Shown here one piece after another: positions 24,907-32,141 of a DNA stretch of 64,000 nucleotides. The position numbers and the translations under genes were made by a program. Location of the stretch: contig JBELHR010000002.1 of assembly GCA_042091275.1 (NCBI GenBank), forward strand, positions 69,786-133,785, written 5' to 3'. The notes under the pieces were generated by a model. It did not search any database. It saw only the letters and a program-made list of their open reading frames with translations, and had not been told where the DNA came from. Each line of letters starts with the position of its first letter. The stretch's first letter is position 1. Source of the DNA: JBELHR01 sp042091275. GTDB taxonomy: Bacteria > Bacteroidota > Bacteroidia > Flavobacteriales > Flavobacteriaceae.

Positions 24907-26091
24907 TTAGTTTAATAATTCATATACTCCGGCAGCGCCTTGACCAGTACCTACACACATGGTCACAACACCGTATTTATTCTTTCTTCTCCTCATCTCA
25001 TTGAATAGTTGAACAGAGAGTTTAGCTCCTGTACAACCCAGTGGATGACCCAATGCAATTGCTCCTCCATTTACGTTGACGATATCTGGATTCATCTCCA
25101 ATTCTCGCATCACTGCTAGTGACTGGGAAGCAAAGGCTTCATTCAATTCAAAAAGGTCAATATCATTAAGACTAAGCCCTGCGCGTTGCAAAGCTTTTGG
25201 AACTGCTTTTACTGGTCCCATACCCATTATTCTCGGCTCTAATCCAACAGCGGCAAAAGAAACCATACGAGCAATCGGCTCTAAATTCAATTCTTTTACC
25301 ATCTCTTCGCTCATCACTAGTACAAATGCAGCACCATCACTCATTTGAGAGGAGTTACCCGCTGTTACACTACCATCTGCGGCAAATACTGGACGCAATT
25401 TTGCTAGAGCTTCGACTGAAGTACCTCTTCTCGGACCTTCATCTTGAGATATTTTATAATCTCTTTGCTGCTTTTTACCTTGATCGTCCATAAATATTTC
25501 CGAAATATTAATCGGAACGATGTCTTGTTCAAAAGTATTGTTGTCCAATGCAGCTAAAGCTTTCTTGTGAGAATTGAAGGCGAAAATATCTTGATCTTCT
25601 CGAGAAACTTTAAACTCCTGAGCTACCGCCTCGGCAGTAAGACCCATACCCCAATAATAGTCTTCGTTTCCTTCGTTAGTCACTTTGTAGTTTGGTACAG
25701 GTCTATATCCTCCCATAGGAATATAACTCATAGATTCTACTCCACCTGCGATAATACAATCCGCCATTCCAGATTGAATTTTTGCAGCTGCCATGGAAAT
25801 AGTTTCCAAACCAGATGCACAGTATCTATTTACCGTTACTCCTGCTACATCATCGATACCTAATCCCATCAGAGAGATTAATCTTCCCATATTAAGTCCT
25901 TGCTCCGCCTCAGGCATTGCATTACCGACTATTACATCATCAATTCTTTTTTTATCTAACTGAGGAACTTTTTCCATCAGAAATTGAATGGTTTCAGCAG
26001 CTAATTCATCTGGTCTTTTAAACCTAAATACCCCTTTAGGAGCTTTTCCTACTGCTGTTCTATATCCTTCTACTATATATGCTGTTTTCAT
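24907..26091 (-). CDS. fadA: acetyl-CoA C-acyltransferase (3-ketoacyl-CoA thiolase)
   Basis: Cleaves 3-ketoacyl-CoA with CoA to acetyl-CoA and a shortened acyl-CoA. The acyl-enzyme Cys91 is in VNRYCASGLETI; the C-terminal GHPLGCTGAK and VTMCVGTGQGAA carry the catalytic His and second Cys. NEAFASQSLAV is the third family block. 394 residues, full length. Two bases after the fadN-like gene and eight bases before the acyl-CoA dehydrogenase. Confidence 0.96.
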   Translation of the reverse strand: MKTAYIVEGYRTAVGKAPKGVFRFKRPDELAAETIQFLMEKVPQLDKKRIDDVIVGNAMPEAEQGLNMGRLISLMGLGIDDVAGVTVNRYCASGLETISMAAAKIQSGMADCIIAGGVESMSYIPMGGYRPVPNYKVTNEGNEDYYWGMGLTAEAVAQEFKVSREDQDIFAFNSHKKALAALDNNTFEQDIVPINISEIFMDDQGKKQQRDYKISQDEGPRRGTSVEALAKLRPVFAADGSVTAGNSSQMSDGAAFVLVMSEEMVKELNLEPIARMVSFAAVGLEPRIMGMGPVKAVPKALQRAGLSLNDIDLFELNEAFASQSLAVMRELEMNPDIVNVNGGAIALGHPLGCTGAKLSVQLFNEMRRRKNKYGVVTMCVGTGQGAAGVYELLN

Positions 26092-26093
26092 AA

Positions 26094-28496
26094 TTAATTT
26101 CTTAAAGGTTTACCGGTTTTCAACGTGTGCTGAATACGCTCTAAAGTTTTCTTTTCTGTGATCAGAGACATCATTGCTTCGCGTTCCAAGTCCAATAAGT
26201 ATTGCTCAGAAACGAAACTAGGTTCAGATAAATCCCCTCCTGCCATAATATAACCGAGTTTATTGGCTATTTTCTGATCGTGTTTAGAGGCGTAATGACC
26301 TTGAACTAATGAATCTGTTCCCACTTGGAACATACCCAATGCCTGTTGACCCAATACCTTTACTTTTTTAGGTGCTGGTTGCAAGTAACCATCGTCTAAC
26401 ATCATCAAAGCATGCTTCTTAGCAGTGGCAATTTGACGTTTTTCGTTGACTACGACTAGGTCTTTGTTTCTCTTGTAAAAGCCCATTTCAAATGCTTCTT
26501 CTGCAGAGGTTGCAACCTTTGCCATCGCGATATTTATAAAGTTATCACGCAATCTATTTAATTTTACATCGTCTTTTAAGAAGGCTTCAGAAGCTCTTAA
26601 AGTCATCTCCTTTGTTCCAGCTCCAGCAGGAATTATACCTACTCCAAATTCTACAAGTCCTGTATAGGTCTCAGCAGCTGCAATAACCTTGTCCACGTGC
26701 ATAGACATTTCACATGCTCCACCAAAAGTCATCCCACGAGGAGTCAATAGAGTAGGAGCAGAAGAATATCTCAAGCGCATAACGGTGTCTTGAAATACTT
26801 TTATCGCCATATTCAAATCATCGTATTCTTGCTCAATAGCTAATAGGAATACAACTCCTAAATTGGCACCCACAGAAAAATTAGCTGCTTGATTTCCTAG
26901 AATCAAGGCATCGTATTCTGTCTCTGCTAAATCCAAACCTTTGTTTACTGCTGCTAAAACGCCACCACCTAGAGTGTTCATCTTAGAGCGGAACTCGACG
27001 TTTAGTACACCGTCTCCTAAATGCTGAATACAAGCATCTGCATTAGACCAAATAGTTTTAGTTTCTCGGATGTTGTCCAATATGATAAAACTGTCTTGTC
27101 CAGGAACTTCTTGCACTTTTTGTTTTGGGATATCGAAATAGGTCGTTTTCCCTTGATCTACACCATAAAAACTAGTTTGACCACTTTCTATCATTTTGGC
27201 AACCCATGGATTTGCAGAGTAACCTTCTGCCTCCATCATTTTGAGACCTTTCTCAACACCTATGGCGTCCCAGATTTCAAATGGACCGTGCTCCCAGCCG
27301 AAACCAGCTTTCATAGCATCATCTATACGATATAATTCATCTGATATCTCCGGAATTCGGTTAGACGCATATTGAAAGAGCGCACTAAAGGTTTTGCGAT
27401 AGAACTCTCCAGCTTTGTCTTTTCCTTTTACCAAAACTTTGAAACGATCTTTTACTTCGCTAATGGTTTTAGTCATTGCAAGAGTTGCAAACTTTACTTT
27501 TTGAGAAGGAGCGTATTCTAAGGTATCCAAGTTAAGTGCCAGAATTTGCTTTTTACCTTCAGCTGTAACTCCCTTTTTATAAAATCCTTGTTTGGTTTTA
27601 CTCCCCAACCACTTGTGCTCCATCATATGTTCGATAAAGTCTGGTAGACCGAATAAATCTAAGGATTCGTCCTTTGGGCAATTCTCTTTTATACCATTTG
27701 CTACATGAACTAAGGTATCGAGTCCCACTACATCTACGGTTCTAAAAGTTGCAGATTTTGGTCTACCGATAACTGGACCGGTCAATTTGTCCACCTCTTC
27801 GATACTCATACCCATTTCTTTTACGATATGGAAGAGACTCATGATACCAAAAATTCCAATTCTGTTTCCGATAAACGCAGGTGTGTCTTTTGCCAATACA
27901 GCAGTTTTACCCAAGTATTTATCTCCGAACTCCATCAAGAAATCCGTTACTTTTGGATCGCAATCTGGTCCAGGAATAACTTCAAATAATTTTAAATATC
28001 TCGGAGGATTAAAGAAATGCGTCACCGCAAAATTCTTTCTAAAGTCTTCACTTCTTCCTTCGTTCATGAATTTGATAGGAATACCAGAGGTATTACTTGT
28101 AATTAAAGTACCTGGCTTTCGGTACTTCTCTATTTTTTCAAAAACACTTTTCTTGATGTCTAATCTTTCGACTACAACCTCAATAATCCAATCTACATCA
28201 CCTAAAAGATTTAAATCGTCTTCTAAATTCCCAGTTTGAATTCGGTCCGCTAGTGCTTTGGAATAGATTGGGGATGGTTTTGACTTCAAGGAAGCCTGAA
28301 GACTTGCGTTTACAATGCGATTTCGCACTGCTTTGTCCTCTAAACTCTTTCCTTGAGCTTTTTCTTTATCATTCAGTTCTCTTGGTACAATATCCATTAA
28401 GAGTACCTCTAAGCCAATATTGGCAAAATGACAGGCGATACCAGAACCCATAATACCGGATCCTATAACAGCTACCTTTTTAATTGTTCGTTTCAT
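26094..28496 (-). CDS. fadN: 3-hydroxyacyl-CoA dehydrogenase / enoyl-CoA hydratase fusion (FadN-type)
   Basis: Bifunctional beta-oxidation enzyme. The N-terminal half is the NAD-dependent hydroxyacyl-CoA dehydrogenase: GSGIMG at 12-17, then VTHFFNPPRYLKLFEVIPG and DTPAFIGNRIG. The C-terminal half (about 480-700) is a crotonase-like hydratase (ALILGNQAANFSVGANL, TFGGACEMSMHVD, GIIPAGAGTKEM). This order (dehydrogenase first) is that of Bacillus FadN and the reverse of E. coli FadB. 800 residues. Follows marR by 14 bases. Confidence 0.94.
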   Translation of the reverse strand: MKRTIKKVAVIGSGIMGSGIACHFANIGLEVLLMDIVPRELNDKEKAQGKSLEDKAVRNRIVNASLQASLKSKPSPIYSKALADRIQTGNLEDDLNLLGDVDWIIEVVVERLDIKKSVFEKIEKYRKPGTLITSNTSGIPIKFMNEGRSEDFRKNFAVTHFFNPPRYLKLFEVIPGPDCDPKVTDFLMEFGDKYLGKTAVLAKDTPAFIGNRIGIFGIMSLFHIVKEMGMSIEEVDKLTGPVIGRPKSATFRTVDVVGLDTLVHVANGIKENCPKDESLDLFGLPDFIEHMMEHKWLGSKTKQGFYKKGVTAEGKKQILALNLDTLEYAPSQKVKFATLAMTKTISEVKDRFKVLVKGKDKAGEFYRKTFSALFQYASNRIPEISDELYRIDDAMKAGFGWEHGPFEIWDAIGVEKGLKMMEAEGYSANPWVAKMIESGQTSFYGVDQGKTTYFDIPKQKVQEVPGQDSFIILDNIRETKTIWSNADACIQHLGDGVLNVEFRSKMNTLGGGVLAAVNKGLDLAETEYDALILGNQAANFSVGANLGVVFLLAIEQEYDDLNMAIKVFQDTVMRLRYSSAPTLLTPRGMTFGGACEMSMHVDKVIAAAETYTGLVEFGVGIIPAGAGTKEMTLRASEAFLKDDVKLNRLRDNFINIAMAKVATSAEEAFEMGFYKRNKDLVVVNEKRQIATAKKHALMMLDDGYLQPAPKKVKVLGQQALGMFQVGTDSLVQGHYASKHDQKIANKLGYIMAGGDLSEPSFVSEQYLLDLEREAMMSLITEKKTLERIQHTLKTGKPLRN

Positions 28497-28510
28497 AGAT
28501 TAGTTTGCTT

Positions 28511-28945
28511 TTAGAAAATATCTTTATTTGAAATCAGTTCCTGAATCACTTCAGTTACCTCAAAAAAGTTTTGAATTTGTTCTACATTTAGTTTGTTACT
28601 CACAGCCTCGTTAAACTGAATTACTTTGGAGCGAGAAATATCTCTTTTCTCAATACCTAATGGAGTTAATTTTATTAAAACACTTCTTCCATCATTTGGG
28701 TTTTTCTCTCTATAAATAACCCCTCGCTCTTCGAGGTTTTTAAGAATCCTAGACAAACTTGTCGCTTCCATGCCCATAATGGGACCAAGAGAAGTCGAAG
28801 GAGTTCCGTGTTCTAGGTCTATATTTAATAAAACAAAGGCTGCCGACATTGTCGAGTCGTACTGTGCAGCTTGTTCGTTGTACATTTTAGCCACTGCCTG
28901 CCAGGTCGCCCGGAGATTGTGATCTATCGTTTTGTCTTTGTGCAT
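28511..28945 (-). CDS. MarR family transcriptional regulator
   Basis: A 144-residue winged-helix regulator heading the beta-oxidation operon. The MarR core is visible: a dimer helix at the N-terminus, PSTSLGPIMGMEATSLSRIL as recognition region, then LEERGVIYREKNPNDGRSVLIKLT as wing. Acyl-CoA or fatty acid release of the repressor is the likely control, by analogy with FadR-like MarR proteins; this is inference. I chose the ATG at 28945; the TTG two codons upstream lies inside the TATATTTG -7 element, which would give a leaderless mRNA. A TATGC-AC-GCATA dyad upstream may be its operator. Confidence 0.92.
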   Translation of the reverse strand: MHKDKTIDHNLRATWQAVAKMYNEQAAQYDSTMSAAFVLLNIDLEHGTPSTSLGPIMGMEATSLSRILKNLEERGVIYREKNPNDGRSVLIKLTPLGIEKRDISRSKVIQFNEAVSNKLNVEQIQNFFEVTEVIQELISNKDIF

Positions 28946-28948
28946 AGC

Positions 28949-28956
28949 CAAATATA
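28949..28956 (-). promoter_or_regulatory. -7 promoter element TATATTTG of marR operon
   Basis: Exact TAnnTTTG on the minus strand, 3 bases before the marR ATG; the transcript would start at or beside the start codon. Confidence 0.45.
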
Positions 28957-28967
28957 TAAAAATTTAT

Positions 28968-28979
28968 TATGCACGCATA
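28968..28979. promoter_or_regulatory. dyad TATGC-AC-GCATA, candidate MarR operator
   Basis: Perfect 5-base arms around a 2-base centre, 12 bases upstream of the marR -7 element, in the -19 to -35 region where a repressor would block transcription. The flanks are AT-rich. Confidence 0.4.
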
Positions 28980-29066
28980 GTATTTATTTAAAAATTTAAT
29001 TTATTCGCTATAATTTGCTTGTGCTGCCAAAAAGCTTTGTTATTTTTAAACTTATATTATATACAT

Positions 29067-30230
29067 ATGAGTAAGATTTTAATTATTGAGGACGAAGCCG
29101 CAATTAGACGTGTTTTGGTTAAGATTATTTCTGAGGAAAGCACAGATTACGAGGTAGACGAGGCAGAAGATGGTCTGGTCGGATTGGAAATGGTCAAAAA
29201 GAAGGATTACGATCTGATTATGAGCGACATTAAAATGCCTAAAATGGATGGTGTTGAGGTTCTCAGCAAAATTAAAGTACTAAAACCAGAAGTTCCTGTA
29301 GTGATGATTTCGGGGCATGGTGATCTCGATACAGCAGTCAATACAATGAGACTTGGTGCTTTTGATTATATCTCAAAACCACCGGATTTAAACCGCTTGC
29401 TAAATACGGTTCGAAACGCATTAGATCGAAAATCTCTTCAAGTAGAAAACCAAAGACTCAAAAAGAAGGTCAATAAAAAATACGAGATGGTCGGTAGTTC
29501 TCAAGGTATGGAGAAAATAAAGGACTTAATCGAAAAGGTGGCTCCAACGGATGCCCGAGTTTTGATAACTGGACCAAATGGAACAGGGAAGGAGCTAGTG
29601 GCGCATTGGTTACACGAAAAGTCAGAGCGTCTCAAAGCGCCAATGATTGAGGTGAATTGTGCTGCCATTCCCTCAGAACTAATAGAAAGTGAATTGTTCG
29701 GTCACGTTAAAGGATCGTTTACCGGAGCGAATAAAGATCGAGCTGGTAAATTTGAAGCTGCGAATAAAGGAACTATTTTTTTAGATGAAATTGGAGACAT
29801 GAGTCTCTCTGCTCAAGCAAAAGTACTGCGAGCACTTCAAGAAAATACAATTTCTAGGGTTGGAAGTGATAAGGATATTAAAGTGGATGTCAGAGTAATT
29901 GCAGCCACAAATAAAGATTTGAAAAAAGAAATTGCAGATGGAAATTTCAGAGAGGATTTATACCATCGTTTGGCTGTTATTTTGATTCAGGTTCCTGCCT
30001 TGAATGACAGAAGGGAGGATATTCCTGAGCTGCTGGATTATTTTTTAGGACAAATTATTCAAGACCAAGGAGTGGGAGCGAAGAAGTTTGCCCCAGAAGC
30101 GATAGAATTATTGCAGTCCTATGACTGGACTGGAAATATAAGAGAGTTGAGAAATGTTGTGGAGCGCCTTGTTATTTTAGGTGGAAATGAAATTGATACA
30201 AATGATGTTGAAATGTTTGCTGTAAAATAA
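29067..30230 (+). CDS. sigma-54 activator-type response regulator without HTH domain
   Basis: Two-component regulator of NtrC architecture but truncated by design. Receiver domain 1-120 with phospho-acceptor Asp54 (MSDIKMPKMDG) and Lys104; AAA+ domain about 142-370 with Walker A GPNGTGKE (169-176), Walker B GTIFLDEIGD, and the sigma-54 contact loop reading GSFTGA (216-221) where GAFTGA is standard. The protein ends at NDVEMFAVK, about 20 residues after the AAA+ C-terminal subdomain, so the Fis-type DNA-binding helix-turn-helix is absent. Start is the ATG at 29067. The stop overlaps the murQ start (TAATG). No histidine kinase is near. Confidence 0.93.
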   Translation: MSKILIIEDEAAIRRVLVKIISEESTDYEVDEAEDGLVGLEMVKKKDYDLIMSDIKMPKMDGVEVLSKIKVLKPEVPVVMISGHGDLDTAVNTMRLGAFDYISKPPDLNRLLNTVRNALDRKSLQVENQRLKKKVNKKYEMVGSSQGMEKIKDLIEKVAPTDARVLITGPNGTGKELVAHWLHEKSERLKAPMIEVNCAAIPSELIESELFGHVKGSFTGANKDRAGKFEAANKGTIFLDEIGDMSLSAQAKVLRALQENTISRVGSDKDIKVDVRVIAATNKDLKKEIADGNFREDLYHRLAVILIQVPALNDRREDIPELLDYFLGQIIQDQGVGAKKFAPEAIELLQSYDWTGNIRELRNVVERLVILGGNEIDTNDVEMFAVK

Positions 30231-31042
30231 TGAAGACGAAAAACACGACAGAACAGAGCTCAAATTTTGATAATTTAGAGAAAATGACCAGTCTGGAATT
30301 GGTCACTGCCATTAATTCGGAAGATCAAAAGATAGCCACTATTATAAAGGAGCAACTTCCTGTTTTGACTAATTTAATCGACGCAGTTTACCAAAAGATG
30401 AATGAAGGAGGAAGACTTTTTTATATAGGTGCAGGAACTTCTGGGAGACTAGGAGTATTAGATGCATCTGAATGTCCACCCACTTTCGGAGTTTCCTCAG
30501 ATTTAGTAATTGGATTGATTGCTGGTGGAGATAAGGCTTTGAGAGATGCTGTTGAAAATGCAGAGGACGATACCGATCAAGCTTGGAAGGATTTGTCCGA
30601 ATATAATATATCGAAAAGAGATGTTCTCGTGGGAATTGCAGCTAGTGGCAAGACACCTTATGTCATCGGGGGAATTAAAGAGGCTAATGCTCACGGTCTA
30701 GTTACTGGATGTATCGTTTGTAATAAAGATTCTCAATTAGCCGAGGTATCCCAGATCCCAGTGGAGTTGGTTGTTGGTCCTGAATTTGTTACAGGTTCTA
30801 CGCGGATGAAGTCGGGTACAGCGCAGAAGATGGCTCTCAATATGTTGACTACATCTGTAATGATTAAGCTTGGGCATGTTCAAGGCAACAAGATGGTGGA
30901 TATGAAATTATCTAATGATAAATTAGTAAAGCGAGGCAGTGAGATGGTTGCAGAGGCCCTCCACATTGATCTTTCAAAGGCAAGAACTCTTTTGCTAAAG
31001 CATGGTAGTGTTAGAAAAGCGATAAACTCAAGCTCAAATTAG
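30230..31042 (+). CDS. murQ: N-acetylmuramic acid 6-phosphate etherase
   Basis: Cleaves the lactyl ether of MurNAc-6-phosphate to GlcNAc-6-phosphate and D-lactate in cell wall recycling. SIS-type sugar isomerase domain with the signature FYIGAGTSGRLGVLDASECPP (ends at about 86) and the later GPEFVTGSTRMKSGTAQKM. 270 residues, close to the family norm. The ATG shares one base with the stop of the response regulator, so translation is coupled to it; anmK follows after 1 base. Confidence 0.96.
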   Translation: MKTKNTTEQSSNFDNLEKMTSLELVTAINSEDQKIATIIKEQLPVLTNLIDAVYQKMNEGGRLFYIGAGTSGRLGVLDASECPPTFGVSSDLVIGLIAGGDKALRDAVENAEDDTDQAWKDLSEYNISKRDVLVGIAASGKTPYVIGGIKEANAHGLVTGCIVCNKDSQLAEVSQIPVELVVGPEFVTGSTRMKSGTAQKMALNMLTTSVMIKLGHVQGNKMVDMKLSNDKLVKRGSEMVAEALHIDLSKARTLLLKHGSVRKAINSSSN

Positions 31043-31043
31043 T

Positions 31044-32132
31044 ATGGAGTCTCGTTTGGCTATTGGTGCAATGAGCGGAACCTCGCTCGATGGTCTAGAT
31101 TTGATTTTAGTCGAATTTAATTGGCAGAAACATGCCTTAGAGTCGACAATTTCATATCGTATCCTAGACAGTAAAACCGAAGTTTATGACGAGGATTTAA
31201 AGGATTCCCTGCGAAATGCTTTTTTGATAAACGGATCTGAATTAAAAAAGTTAGACCATGAATTGGGTTGTTTTTTTGGTCGTTGTATCCGGGATTTTAT
31301 TCAGGGTTTATCTCCTGAGTTGAGGGATCGAAATATTGACTTTATTGCATCTCATGGACATACCGTTTTTCATAACCCTAAAGAGAAGTATACCTGCCAA
31401 ATTGGAAATGGTCCTGAGATTTCGTGGGAGACCGGATTGTTGACCGTAACCGATTTTAGAACTCAAGATGTAGTGATGGGAGGTCAAGGAGCTCCATTGG
31501 TTCCCGTTGGGGATAAACTATTATTTTCTGAATTCGGATCCTGTTTGAATTTAGGAGGTTTTGCAAATATTTCTTTTGATGCAAATTCTCAGAGATTAGC
31601 TTATGACATTGTTCCGGTAAATATTCTTTTAAATTATTTTTGTGAAAAAGACGGACTAGATTTTGATCCGGGAGGCGAAAATGCCCAAAAAGGGAAGATA
31701 AATACGAGCTTATTACGCGAACTAAATGCGTATTCATTTTACCATAAAACAGGACCAAAATCGTTAGGTAAAGAACAAGTGGAGGATTTTTATATCCCTC
31801 TTATCGAGTCTTTCGATATGAGTTTTGAGGATAGATTGTGCACAATAGTAGAACATGCAGCAGTTCAGATATCGCAAGTCATAGAACCATTAGCTACAAA
31901 AGTTCTGGTTACAGGAGGTGGAGGTCATAATCATTTTTTGATGGATAGAATTTCCTCAAAATTGCATAAATCTCATTTAGAAAAAGCGGAAACAACACTA
32001 CTCGAATTCAAGGAAGCGCTTATCTTTGCTTTCCTAGGTTTGTTGAGAATTCAAGATATAAACAATGTCTTTGCTTCGGTTACTGGAGCGGAACAAGATC
32101 ACTCTAGCGGAATTATTCACAGAGTAAATTAA
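31044..32132 (+). CDS. anmK: anhydro-N-acetylmuramic acid kinase
   Basis: Phosphorylates and hydrolyses 1,6-anhydro-MurNAc to MurNAc-6-phosphate, the substrate of MurQ. ASKHA kinase fold with GAMSGTSLDGLDLILVEF at the N-terminus (phosphate loop), HGHTVFHNP, VTDFRTQDVVMGGQGAPLVP (the catalytic Asp region) and VTGGGGHNHFLM near the C-terminus. 362 residues, full length. Second of three murein recycling genes in a row. Confidence 0.96.
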   Translation: MESRLAIGAMSGTSLDGLDLILVEFNWQKHALESTISYRILDSKTEVYDEDLKDSLRNAFLINGSELKKLDHELGCFFGRCIRDFIQGLSPELRDRNIDFIASHGHTVFHNPKEKYTCQIGNGPEISWETGLLTVTDFRTQDVVMGGQGAPLVPVGDKLLFSEFGSCLNLGGFANISFDANSQRLAYDIVPVNILLNYFCEKDGLDFDPGGENAQKGKINTSLLRELNAYSFYHKTGPKSLGKEQVEDFYIPLIESFDMSFEDRLCTIVEHAAVQISQVIEPLATKVLVTGGGGHNHFLMDRISSKLHKSHLEKAETTLLEFKEALIFAFLGLLRIQDINNVFASVTGAEQDHSSGIIHRVN

Positions 32133-32141
32133 TTGCGAATT

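Noticed and set aside
27787..28239. 150-residue open frame antisense to the fadN-like gene
   Set aside because: Shadow of a conserved dehydrogenase domain.
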